The translations under genes were made by a program, and so were the position numbers. A stretch of 64,000 nucleotides of DNA, from contig CALCST010000009.1 of the NCBI GenBank assembly GCA_937894065.1, forward strand, positions 1 to 64,000, read 5' to 3'. Positions within the stretch are counted from its first letter, which is position 1. Each line of letters begins with the position of its first letter. The notes beneath the pieces were generated by a model. That model had not been told where the DNA came from, did not search any database, and saw only the letters and a list, made by a program, of their open reading frames with translations. Shown here piece after piece: positions 26,647-34,989 of the stretch. Source of the DNA: an uncultured Parabacteroides sp. (GTDB taxonomy: Bacteria; Bacteroidota; Bacteroidia; Bacteroidales; Tannerellaceae).

Positions 26647-27492
26647 TCAATTTATCTTTATTATTTCCAAAGGTATACCTTTTAATCGTGATGCCAAAAT
26701 AGAATAACTACTTCCTTTTGAGCCCAATATTTTAATTGTTGATGCCAACGAATAAAGTTCAACTAAAGCTTCAACAATTCCATCTACAGAACCTCTTTCA
26801 ACTTTATTGTTTACGGTAAAAATTCTTTCACCAAAATGCTTAACCAACGTATTTTTTTCTTTTTCAGAATCCGAAGCCAGGTAAAACATTATATCAGGGT
26901 CTTTGTCTATTTCTTTTTCCATCTTTTCTATAAACAATGACAAAGGACTGTTTTTTATAGAAACAATATTATCCGTTCTTCTAATATGAACACCTATAGT
27001 TTTTCCTTTCTTCAAGCATGAAATCCTTTCATCAATTTTCTGTAGATTAGGTTTGGACGGCTCTAGCATATCAAACAGACATTCATATCCTGGTATTTCA
27101 CCCCAATAAACAAGATAAGGATTTACCGATTCATCCAACCATTTAGGTATAGGTCCAGAGCCTTCATTATCATATATCCTTTTCTCATAAATCAAATTAT
27201 CAAATAAACATCTTTGAATAATTCCTGGTAACCACAGGTTCCTTTTTCTAGGTCTGTCATATATATAATGATACCATTTGGCATCAATAACCTTTACATT
27301 ATTAAGAGAATCTGATATATTAAATAAATCATGAAAATTAGCGCCCATTCCCCAATCTCTAAACCAAAGGATTTTAAGATTAAAGTCTTTACGCAGACAA
27401 TAATTTATAGACGAAGTTATTGCCAACATTCTGTTCCCTAGTCCTCCTATTGGAACCAATGTTAATTCTTTATTATTAGAATTGAATATCAT
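26647..27492 (-). CDS. Fucosyltransferase-like protein (HxRRxD motif)
   Basis: The 281-residue protein has a glycine-rich start LVPIGGLGNRMLAITSSIN and, near residue 170, IGVHIRRTDN. Together these recall the GDP-sugar-binding motif of GT11/GT23 and NodZ-type fucosyltransferases. A late ILGSKGSSYSILAS fits the end of such a GT-B fold. Fucosylation is therefore plausible, but GDP-fucose synthesis genes are not in the window and other donors remain possible. It is one base from the flippase stop. Confidence 0.65.
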   Translation of the reverse strand: MIFNSNNKELTLVPIGGLGNRMLAITSSINYCLRKDFNLKILWFRDWGMGANFHDLFNISDSLNNVKVIDAKWYHYIYDRPRKRNLWLPGIIQRCLFDNLIYEKRIYDNEGSGPIPKWLDESVNPYLVYWGEIPGYECLFDMLEPSKPNLQKIDERISCLKKGKTIGVHIRRTDNIVSIKNSPLSLFIEKMEKEIDKDPDIMFYLASDSEKEKNTLVKHFGERIFTVNNKVERGSVDGIVEALVELYSLASTIKILGSKGSSYSILASRLKGIPLEIIKIN

Positions 27493-27493
27493 C

Positions 27494-28933
27494 CTATCTG
27501 TTTTTCTTCAACAAATACCCCAAACATTCCTTAAACGTCACAGAGCGGCTAAGCCACATTACCATAACATACAACAAAGATGCTACTAGTATTTTGGCAA
27601 TGATTAATATATATATGTTTTCTATTGCCTTCGTCACATACCACGTTGCCAACATAACAAAAAAAGCAATAACGGCAAAAGCTCCTATATCCTTTAGTGC
27701 ATGAATCAACGGTAATCGTATTTCCTTAAATAAAAAATAATGCCAAACCAGAAGCCATAGAACATTTAACGCAACATAGGCTTTTATCATCATAGCTATT
27801 CCATATGGATAAAGCAGTAAAATCAAAGCAAGTTGTAATAACCCTAAAACAACTGTATTCCATAAATAAATATCTGATTTACCTTTACTCATCAACAAAT
27901 TGGAATACAAACTGACTATCGGAAAAAAAGCTCCTCCAATAGCCAATACCTGCAATATCAATGCAGAAGGCAGCCATTTGTCAGTAATCATTATTGTTAT
28001 CATCTCCGGAGCAATCAAGGCTAGGCCAAACATAGCCGGGAAAGAGATAAAAGATGTGAATCGAAGCATTTTGCGAAAAGCTCGTCTTTGACGCTCCGTA
28101 TCATCAGATATTTGCGAGAACATCGGTAATGCAACACTTCCAACCATCCCTGAAATCAGTGAATGTCCCATATAATTCCATTTGTTTGCCTGATTATATT
28201 GTCCGACTTCATTCTCTGTATAATATCGACCAAGCACAATAGAAAATATATTATTGTTCAGATGAATAAAGATATTTGTAAACAACAATTTACTACTGAA
28301 TCCTATCATTTCTTTTATTGGGGAGAAATCAATATTAAAAGATGGCCTCCAAGGACATAGGAACCAATATATTATTGTCAAAGTCAATATATAAACGATA
28401 CTCTGAGTTGCAATTCCCCAATATGAAAACCCATTATATGCCAATATTATACCAACCGTTCCAGATACGGCTAAAGCAACAAACGTTGCCAATGCTTTCT
28501 GCTTAACCTGCATATTTCGGAACATATAAGCACTGGGCACCATACTTAAACTTGAAATAAAAAAGCCTATAAACAAATATCTTGACAATGGTATAAGTTC
28601 TGGTGTTTTATAAAAATCAGCTATTAAAGGAGCTGAGAAAAATAATATCCAATACATGCAAAAACTCAACCCTGAGCTGAACCAAAATACAGCATTATAA
28701 TCTTTTGATGTAACCTCAGCTTTTTTAGCCAAAGCAACCGTAAACCCACTCTCCTGCAGCGACGCCGCTATCAGCGAGAAGATAGTCAACATCCCCACCA
28801 TTCCATAGTCCGACGGTTCCAGAAGGCGGGCAAGAAATATACCAAAAAGGAGATTCAACAACTGTTGTGTGCCGTTATTGATAAGTCCCCAAAACAATCC
28901 TTGAGCGGTCTTATTTTTTAATGAATCTCCCAT
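27494..28933 (-). CDS. Wzx-type polysaccharide flippase (MOP superfamily)
   Basis: The 479-residue protein has about 12-14 hydrophobic spans. Its N-terminus, KTAQGLFWGLINNGTQQLLNL followed by FGIFLARLLEPSDYGMVGML, is typical of the Wzx/polysaccharide-synthase branch of MOP transporters. It would flip lipid-linked repeat units across the inner membrane. It is the first gene of a tight nine-gene run down to the YfhO-type gene. The array of palindromes at 28996-29083 lies just upstream, so this may be the operon's true 5' end. No Wzy polymerase was recognised. Confidence 0.9.
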   Translation of the reverse strand: MGDSLKNKTAQGLFWGLINNGTQQLLNLLFGIFLARLLEPSDYGMVGMLTIFSLIAASLQESGFTVALAKKAEVTSKDYNAVFWFSSGLSFCMYWILFFSAPLIADFYKTPELIPLSRYLFIGFFISSLSMVPSAYMFRNMQVKQKALATFVALAVSGTVGIILAYNGFSYWGIATQSIVYILTLTIIYWFLCPWRPSFNIDFSPIKEMIGFSSKLLFTNIFIHLNNNIFSIVLGRYYTENEVGQYNQANKWNYMGHSLISGMVGSVALPMFSQISDDTERQRRAFRKMLRFTSFISFPAMFGLALIAPEMITIMITDKWLPSALILQVLAIGGAFFPIVSLYSNLLMSKGKSDIYLWNTVVLGLLQLALILLLYPYGIAMMIKAYVALNVLWLLVWHYFLFKEIRLPLIHALKDIGAFAVIAFFVMLATWYVTKAIENIYILIIAKILVASLLYVMVMWLSRSVTFKECLGYLLKKNR

Positions 28934-28995
28934 TTATACGATATGATGTCTTTTGAATATTTTCAAGATTAATTTGTAGTTGACCAAAGACTATT

Positions 28996-29083
28996 TAAGT
29001 CACACTCGTGACCTAATCAGGTCACAGCCGTGATTTAATTTCGCCACAGCTGTGACTTAAATAAACCACAACTGTGGCGAAAC
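28996..29083. repeat. Four palindromic 22-bp units between ugd and the flippase gene
   Basis: Four units of exactly 22 bases start at 28996, 29018, 29040 and 29062. Each has the form (A)GTCACAnnnGTGAC(T). Outer bases differ between units but pair across units: arm 1-left with 3-right, 1-right with 2-left, 3-left with 4-right (TTCGCCAC/GTGGCGAA) and approximately 2-right with 4-left. The array lies about 60 bases upstream of the flippase start and could be an operator array or RNA structure. Confidence 0.8.
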
Positions 29084-29116
29084 TAGAATATAAAGATATA
29101 ATTATTGTCTATTATA

Positions 29117-30430
29117 TTATTTACCAATACAATGGTATTCGAAACCATATTCTTTCATCTCCTCTGCGTCATAAATATTGCGTCCGTCAATGACCAGAGG
29201 GTTTGCCATAAGCTTATGTATTGCAGTCCAAGACGGAAGGCGGAACACTTTCCATTCTGTAAGCATCAATAAGGCATCAGCCTCAACAACTGCATCATAC
29301 ATATCTTTGGCATATTGTATGGAATCGCCCAATCGTCTTTGTGCTTCCGGAATAGCAACAGGGTCGAACGCCGTAACAGTGCATCCGGCTTCCAATAGCT
29401 TTTCAATTACGACTAATGAAGGAGCTTCGCGCATATCATCTGTTTCCGGCTTGAAAGCCAATCCCCATAGTGCAATCTTTTTACCTTTAAGATTATCGCC
29501 AAGCTGTTTCTGCAATTTCTTGAACAAAATAGATTTCTGCTCATTATTAACATCTTCAACGGCTTGAAGGATTCTCATAGGATAGCCATTATCTCTTGCT
29601 GTTTTCACCAATGCTTTCACATCCTTAGGGAAACATGAACCGCCGTAACCGCAGCCGGGATAAAGGAAACGCGAACCAATTCGGATATCCGAACCTATTC
29701 CCTTTCGGACCATATTTACGTCAGCGCCAACAATCTCGCAAAGATTGGCAATATCATTCATAAAGCTGATTCGTGTTGCCAACATTGCATTTGCCGCATA
29801 TTTTGTCATTTCGGCTGAAGGAACATCCATAAATATGACACGGAAATTGTTAAGCAAGAACGGGCGATAAAGTCGGCTCATCAAATCTTTTGCCTTTTCA
29901 GACTCAACACCGACCACGATTCTGTCCGGGCTCATAAAGTCCTTTATCGCAGCTCCTTCCTTAAGGAATTCAGGATTTGAAGCCACATCGAAAGTCAAGT
30001 CAGAACCACGTTTGTCCAATTCCTCTTGTATTGCTGCACGGACTTTCTTTGCAGTCCCAACTGGAACTGTGCTCTTGGTCACAACCAGCAAATGTTTGTT
30101 CATATAGCGGCCCACAGTGCGTGCCACTTCCAGAACATATCTCAAATCGGCACTGCCGTCTTCATCCGGAGGCGTACCAACTGCACTAAAAACTACTTCA
30201 ACCTCATTCAGGCAAGACGATAAATCAGTCAGGAAATGCAGACGTCCGGCTTCCTTGTTGCGCAGCACCATTTCTTCCAATCCGGGTTCGTATATTGGCA
30301 AAATACCTTTATTCAGATTATTTATTTTCTCTGAATTTACATCAACACAAAATACTTCCGTTCCCATCTCGGCAAAACATGTGCCGCTGACCAAACCAAC
30401 ATATCCTGTTCCTACTATCGCTATTTTCAT
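29117..30430 (-). CDS. ugd: UDP-glucose 6-dehydrogenase
   Basis: The 437-residue enzyme oxidises UDP-glucose to UDP-glucuronate with NAD. The N-terminal Rossmann motif is KIAIVGTGYVGLVSG. The catalytic Cys266 lies in GCGYGGSCFPKD, the form seen in UDP-glucose rather than UDP-GlcNAc dehydrogenases. The C-terminal UDP-binding domain has LWGLAFKPETDDMREAPS. It follows the Gfo/Idh gene and supplies a sugar acid to the polysaccharide block. Confidence 0.93.
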   Translation of the reverse strand: MKIAIVGTGYVGLVSGTCFAEMGTEVFCVDVNSEKINNLNKGILPIYEPGLEEMVLRNKEAGRLHFLTDLSSCLNEVEVVFSAVGTPPDEDGSADLRYVLEVARTVGRYMNKHLLVVTKSTVPVGTAKKVRAAIQEELDKRGSDLTFDVASNPEFLKEGAAIKDFMSPDRIVVGVESEKAKDLMSRLYRPFLLNNFRVIFMDVPSAEMTKYAANAMLATRISFMNDIANLCEIVGADVNMVRKGIGSDIRIGSRFLYPGCGYGGSCFPKDVKALVKTARDNGYPMRILQAVEDVNNEQKSILFKKLQKQLGDNLKGKKIALWGLAFKPETDDMREAPSLVVIEKLLEAGCTVTAFDPVAIPEAQRRLGDSIQYAKDMYDAVVEADALLMLTEWKVFRLPSWTAIHKLMANPLVIDGRNIYDAEEMKEYGFEYHCIGK

Positions 30431-30447
30431 TTTCAGTATTTATTTTA

Positions 30448-30530
30448 GTTGACGAATTGACAAGATAACTAGTTGACAAGGAGTTTTGATATTATCTCCT
30501 GATGTCTTGTCAACTCGTCCCCTTGTATCT
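30448..30530. repeat. Octamer quasi-palindromic array 6 (GTTGACAA type)
   Basis: Units GTTGACGA, ATTGACAA, GATAACTA and GTTGACAA run from 30448 in 8-base register. The right arm is CTTGTCAA, CTCGTCCC, CTTGTATC. On the minus strand it begins a few bases after the Gfo/Idh stop and ends before ugd. Confidence 0.82.
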
Positions 30531-30534
30531 ATTA

Positions 30535-31572
30535 TCAATTTTCATTTTTACTCGCCTCATACATACGAGTAATGATATCCACAACCTTCATTCCTTCAAG
30601 AACATTGGTTGTTATAGGCTCGTTATTTCCTTCCGAAAGAACTTCCACCACATTGCGGATAACGAAATTATGATTCTGAGCCGAACCTTTGTAAGGTCCG
30701 TAATCATTTCCCGGATTGGTTGGAGCCAGTTCCGGCATTTCATAATCCTTGATATGGCAATATTCCACTTCGTTCATATACTGACCGCCAATTTTCACGC
30801 TACCGTTTTCGGCAACAATCAGAATACTGCTTTCCATATTCTTGCCCCAAACAGATGTTGAGAAGCAAAGATTTCCCATTCCACCGTTTACGAAATCGAA
30901 CGATACAATACCTGAATCCTCAAAATCCGTAGTCTCAGAATGATTGAAGTCTCTCATTCTAGACTTTATATTAGTGATATCACCGAAAAGCCAGTACATT
31001 ATGTCAATGAAATGAGAGAATTGGGTGAACAATGTTCCTCCGTCCAAATCCTTTGTTCCATGCCAGCTTTCTGGTTTGTAATAGCGTTCGTCGCGGTTCC
31101 AGTAGCAATTAAGCTGAACCATATATATTTTCCCAAGCTTTCCGCTTTCTATCATATTCTTTATCCACACAGAAGGAGGAGAATATCTGTTCTGCATGAC
31201 ACAGAAAGCTTTCTTGTTATATTTTAGAGAAGTAAATATAATCTGCTCAGCATCTTCCTTGTTTAAAGCCATAGGTTTTTCAATCACCACATGATAACCT
31301 GCCGACATTGCCTTTATTGCCATCTGTGCATGATATCCGTTAGGCGTACAGATATTTATAACATCAACATCCGGACGCGCTTCAATCAGCGAATCAAAAG
31401 AAGAATAAAAATCTGCATTATAAGCCTCTATTCCTAAAGATTCTTTCGGTTTGATATCACATAAAGCTATCAGCTCAGCACCGGAATCACGGGTAATCAT
31501 TTCAGCATGGCGTTTACCGATGTGACCGCAGCCAACAACAGCAAAACGCACCTTGTTGCTAATTCTGTCCAT
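30535..31572 (-). CDS. Gfo/Idh/MocA-family sugar oxidoreductase (WbpB/GnnA-like)
   Basis: I chose the ATG at 31572 (345 residues), because the family's Rossmann strand VRFAVVGCGHIGKRHAEM starts seven codons later. An upstream ATG at 31608 would add 12 residues that are unlike the family. The motif EKPMAL and the second-domain DGGTLFTQFSHFID fit NAD(P)-dependent oxidation at sugar C3, as in WbpB/WlbA or GnnA. The start overlaps the end of the aminotransferase gene by 14 bases, so the pair is probably translationally coupled. Together they would convert a nucleotide sugar to its 3-amino-3-deoxy form. Confidence 0.85.
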   Translation of the reverse strand: MDRISNKVRFAVVGCGHIGKRHAEMITRDSGAELIALCDIKPKESLGIEAYNADFYSSFDSLIEARPDVDVINICTPNGYHAQMAIKAMSAGYHVVIEKPMALNKEDAEQIIFTSLKYNKKAFCVMQNRYSPPSVWIKNMIESGKLGKIYMVQLNCYWNRDERYYKPESWHGTKDLDGGTLFTQFSHFIDIMYWLFGDITNIKSRMRDFNHSETTDFEDSGIVSFDFVNGGMGNLCFSTSVWGKNMESSILIVAENGSVKIGGQYMNEVEYCHIKDYEMPELAPTNPGNDYGPYKGSAQNHNFVIRNVVEVLSEGNNEPITTNVLEGMKVVDIITRMYEASKNEN

Positions 31573-32686
31573 AACTACAAATAGTTTCAATAATATAATC
31601 CACCTCATCGTCTGTCATTTCCGTATGAATAGGCAATGACAACACCTGCTGTGTAAGCTTGTCTGCAATCTGCAGTGAACAGCCTTTTCTGGCAAATCCA
31701 TAAAAAGCTTCTTGTTTCTGCAACGGCAGAGGATAATAAATCATTGAAGGAATACCTTTCGATTTAAGATAATCCTGCAATCCGTCTCTCATCCCTTCTT
31801 TAACTTTCAATGTATATTGATGATATACATGGGTTGAGTACGAACTTACTGACGGTATTTCCCACATCGGATTTCCGCCCAATGATGCGTTGTAACGCTT
31901 CGCCACTGAAATTCGAGCTTCATTAAACTCATCAAGATGCGGCAATTTTGTTCTTAACACAGCAGCCTGCAATGTATCTAAACGAGAATTGCAACCTAAT
32001 ATTTTATGATGATACTTTATTTGTTGTCCGTGCGATGCAATCATCCTCATTCTCTCAGCCAAACGGTCGTCCGAAGTCATCATCGCTCCACCGTCTCCGT
32101 AACAAGCCAAAGGCTTTGACGGGAAGAATGATGTTGTTCCGATATGCCCTATTGTTCCTGCCATTTTCCTTGTTCCATCAGGGAACGTATAGAAAGAACC
32201 CATTGACTGGGCATTATCTTCAACCACATATAGTCCATACTGTTCAGCAACTGCCATGATAGGTTTCATGTCGCAACACTGGCCAAACAGGTGAACAGCA
32301 ACTATAGCCTTAGTTCGAGGAGAAATAGCTCCTTCAATAAGATTTGGATTAATATTGAATGTTTCCGGATTTACGTCCACCCAAACAGGAATAAGCCCAA
32401 GCAAAGCTACAACTTCTGCTGCTGCCACATAAGTAAAAGCCGGAACAATAACCTCATCACCGGGACGTAAGTCGAGAGCCATCAATGCTATCTGCAAGGC
32501 ATCCGTTCCGTTTCCACACGGCACGACATGCTTCACACTCATATAATCAGCCAGTTCAGCAGAAAAATCCTTTACCTCCGGGCCGTTTATGAATGCACTG
32601 CTGTCAATTACCTTTTGCATTGCTCCGTCAATTTCAGATTTTAATCTGAGATATTGGCGGTGCAAATCAACCATTCGTATTTCCAT
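31559..32686 (-). CDS. DegT/DnrJ/EryC1-family PLP-dependent sugar aminotransferase
   Basis: The 375-residue protein starts IRMVDLHRQYLRLKSEID, has GNGTDALQIALMAL near residue 60, VEDNAQSMGS for PLP binding and the PLP Lys191 in TSFFPSKPLACYGDGGA. It aminates a keto nucleotide-sugar using glutamate. Coupling to the Gfo/Idh gene suggests a C3 amino sugar (WbpE/WlbC or GnnB type). An acetyltransferase to finish a 3-acetamido sugar is not seen nearby. Confidence 0.9.
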   Translation of the reverse strand: MEIRMVDLHRQYLRLKSEIDGAMQKVIDSSAFINGPEVKDFSAELADYMSVKHVVPCGNGTDALQIALMALDLRPGDEVIVPAFTYVAAAEVVALLGLIPVWVDVNPETFNINPNLIEGAISPRTKAIVAVHLFGQCCDMKPIMAVAEQYGLYVVEDNAQSMGSFYTFPDGTRKMAGTIGHIGTTSFFPSKPLACYGDGGAMMTSDDRLAERMRMIASHGQQIKYHHKILGCNSRLDTLQAAVLRTKLPHLDEFNEARISVAKRYNASLGGNPMWEIPSVSSYSTHVYHQYTLKVKEGMRDGLQDYLKSKGIPSMIYYPLPLQKQEAFYGFARKGCSLQIADKLTQQVLSLPIHTEMTDDEVDYIIETICSYGQN

Positions 32687-32694
32687 AATTATAA

Positions 32695-32796
32695 GGGGAA
32701 TTAAGGACTCAAGGAGTTAAGAAGTCAAGGAGAGAGTTTTTTGAAAACTTTCTTCCTAAACTTTTTAACTCCTTAATATCCTTCTTGCTTGAGTGA
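32695..32796. repeat. Octamer quasi-palindromic array 7 (CTCCTTAA type)
   Basis: Units GAATTAAG, GACTCAAG, GAGTTAAG, AAGTCAAG keep 8-base register from about 32699. The right arm holds CTTTTTAA and CTCCTTAA and then decays. It lies immediately downstream of metG and upstream of the aminotransferase start. Confidence 0.78.
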
Positions 32797-32803
32797 TTAT
32801 ATA

Positions 32804-34843
32804 TTATTTCACTTCACTACCCGGTTTAACTTCTTTTTCCGGAGTGATAACAGCAAGTTTACCATCAAAGTTTTCTGCTGAAAGAATCATACCTTCAGAT
32901 ACAATACCTTTCAACTTACGAGGCGCAAGGTTGGCAATGAAACAAACCTGTTTACCAACCAATTCTTCCGGTTTATAATGCTGGGCAATACCTGAAACGA
33001 TTGTACGTTTTTCCAATCCGTCGTCAATGCGGAACTGCAACAATTTATCTGCCTTCGGAACTTTTGTACATTCCAAAACTGTTCCCACACGGATATCCAA
33101 TTTCATGAAATCATCAAACTCAATGTTTTCACGAATTGGCTTTGCTTTATAGTTTGCTTCTTCGTTTGCTTTCTTAGTGTCGAGCAATTTCTGAACCTGA
33201 GCTTCGATTACGCTATCTTCAATCTTTTCAAACAAAAGTTCAGCTTTTCCCAACTGATGTCCGGCTGGAAGCAAGTCTGTTGAACCAAGTCTGTCCCAAC
33301 CAAGAGGCTCAACATTAAGCATCTTGTTCAGTTTCTCCATGCTGAATGGCAAGAACGGTTCAAATGCAATAGCAAGATTTGCTGTAATCTGCAATGCAAT
33401 ATTCATGATAGTTGCCACACGAGCCATATCTGTCTTGGCAAGCTTCCAAGGTTCTGTATCTGCAAGATATTTGTTTCCGATACGCGCAAGGTTCATAGCT
33501 TCCTTCTGTGCGTCACGGAAGTGATATGTATCAAGTAAACGCTCAACATTAGCCTTAACATCTTCGAAATCTTTCAAAGTCTGACGGTCATAGTCAGTAA
33601 GTTCGCCAACTTCAGGAACTTTACCTTCGAAATATTTACCTGTCAACACCAATGCACGGTTTACAAAGTTACCAAGGATAGCAACAAGTTCGTTGTTGTT
33701 GCGAGCCTGGAAGTCTTTCCATGTAAAGTCATTATCTTTTGTTTCAGGAGCATTTGCTGTAAGAACATAACGCAAAACATCCTGCTTGCCCGGCATATCA
33801 ACAAGATATTCATTCAACCACACAGCCCAGTTGCGTGAAGTTGAAATCTTGTCACCTTCAAGATTAAGGAATTCGTTTGCCGGAACATTTTCCGGAAGAT
33901 TATATGAGCCTTCAGCCTTAAGCATTGAAGGGAACACAATACAGTGGAACACAATATTATCTTTACCGATGAAGTGAACCATCTTAGTTTCCGGATCTTT
34001 CCACCATTTTTCCCAGCTGTCTGGCAAAAGTTCTTTTGTATTTGATATATAACCGATAGGAGCATCAAACCATACATAAAGCACTTTTCCTTCTGCACCT
34101 TCAACCGGAACAGGAATACCCCAGTCCAAGTCACGGCTCACCGCACGTGGCTGCAATCCCATATCCAGCCAGCTCTTGCACTGACCGTAAACATTAGGCT
34201 TCCATTCCTTATGATTTTCAAGAATCCATTCACGCAAGAACGGTTCCCATTTATCCAAAGGCAAATACCAGTGTTTTGTTTCTTTCATCACCGGTTTGCT
34301 TCCGCTGATAGCAGATTTAGGATTTACAAGTTCAGTAGGGCTCAAAGATGTACCGCAAGCTTCACACTGGTCGCCATAAGCCTTTTCGTTTCCGCAATGA
34401 GGGCAAGTACCAGTGATATAACGGTCAGCAAGGAATTGTTTTGCTTCTTCGTCATAATACTGTTCGCTTGTTTTCTCAATGAATTCTCCCTTGTCATACA
34501 ATGTGCGGAAGAAATCAGAAGCCATCTGGCGGTGAGTCTCAGAAGTCGTACGGGAATAGATATCGAAAGAGATACCGAATTCCTCAAAAGACTTTTTGAT
34601 TATATTGTGATAACGGTCAACTACGTCCTGCGGAGTGATGCCTTCCTTCTTTGCACGCAAAGTGATAGGCACACCGTGTTCATCCGAACCGCCAATCATC
34701 AACACTTCCTCTCCTTTCAAACGGAGATAACGGGCATAAATATCGGCGGGCACATAAACACCTGCCAAGTGACCGATATGAACCGGTCCGTTAGCATACG
34801 GCAAAGCCGTAGTTATCAATGTTCTCTTAAATTGTTTTTCCAT
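32804..34843 (-). CDS. metG: Methionyl-tRNA synthetase, long form
   Basis: The 679-residue class I synthetase has the HIGH signature (PVHIGHL, residues 20-26), a zinc knuckle CPHCGNEKAYGDQCEACG and a KMSKS-type loop DKISTSR. The C-terminal domain (residues about 575-679, MKLDIRVGTVLECTKVPKADK) is the EMAP/Arc1p-like tRNA-binding and dimerisation module. It charges tRNA-Met in the cytoplasm. It is the first minus-strand gene ahead of the polysaccharide block. An octamer array separates it from the aminotransferase. Confidence 0.97.
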   Translation of the reverse strand: MEKQFKRTLITTALPYANGPVHIGHLAGVYVPADIYARYLRLKGEEVLMIGGSDEHGVPITLRAKKEGITPQDVVDRYHNIIKKSFEEFGISFDIYSRTTSETHRQMASDFFRTLYDKGEFIEKTSEQYYDEEAKQFLADRYITGTCPHCGNEKAYGDQCEACGTSLSPTELVNPKSAISGSKPVMKETKHWYLPLDKWEPFLREWILENHKEWKPNVYGQCKSWLDMGLQPRAVSRDLDWGIPVPVEGAEGKVLYVWFDAPIGYISNTKELLPDSWEKWWKDPETKMVHFIGKDNIVFHCIVFPSMLKAEGSYNLPENVPANEFLNLEGDKISTSRNWAVWLNEYLVDMPGKQDVLRYVLTANAPETKDNDFTWKDFQARNNNELVAILGNFVNRALVLTGKYFEGKVPEVGELTDYDRQTLKDFEDVKANVERLLDTYHFRDAQKEAMNLARIGNKYLADTEPWKLAKTDMARVATIMNIALQITANLAIAFEPFLPFSMEKLNKMLNVEPLGWDRLGSTDLLPAGHQLGKAELLFEKIEDSVIEAQVQKLLDTKKANEEANYKAKPIRENIEFDDFMKLDIRVGTVLECTKVPKADKLLQFRIDDGLEKRTIVSGIAQHYKPEELVGKQVCFIANLAPRKLKGIVSEGMILSAENFDGKLAVITPEKEVKPGSEVK

Positions 34844-34867
34844 GTGTTATGTTATCTATTTAGTTTA

Positions 34868-34875
34868 CAAAGGTA
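34868..34875 (-). promoter_or_regulatory. Candidate -7 box (TACCTTTG) for metG
   Basis: CAAAGGTA on the plus strand gives an exact TAnnTTTG match on the minus strand, 24 bases before the metG start. Confidence 0.55.
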
Positions 34876-34879
34876 AGGA

Positions 34880-34985
34880 TTTTCCAGTAAAACGCCGCAG
34901 TGTTTTTCCGAAAACACTACGATGTTTTTTTCAAAATGTCAAGTATTTTTGCAAAAATGTCAAATATGTATTTTCAAACACGGAA
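34880..34985. repeat. Quasi-palindromic units of about 22 bp between metG and alkD
   Basis: Palindrome centres fall near 34885, 34909, 34932, 34952 and 34975. Units are of the form AGTGTTTTTCCGAAAACACT, with relatives GATGTTTTTTTCAAAATGTC and AGTATTTTTGCAAAAATGTC. The array covers the divergent promoter region. Confidence 0.6.
34944..34951 (+). promoter_or_regulatory. Candidate -7 box (TATTTTTG) for the AlkD-like gene
   Basis: TATTTTTG fits TAnnTTTG and ends 38 bases before the ATG at 34990. It lies inside the palindromic array and supports the downstream start codon over the ATG at 34900. Confidence 0.45.
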
Positions 34986-34989
34986 TAGT

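Noticed and set aside
28996..29083. CRISPR array
   Set aside because: Units are palindromic and contiguous with no unique spacers, and no cas genes are nearby. The same applies to 15338-15421.
34211..34876. 221-codon open frame on the plus strand
   Set aside because: It is antisense to metG, whose motifs are all in place; the Phe/Ser/Arg-rich product is a shadow.
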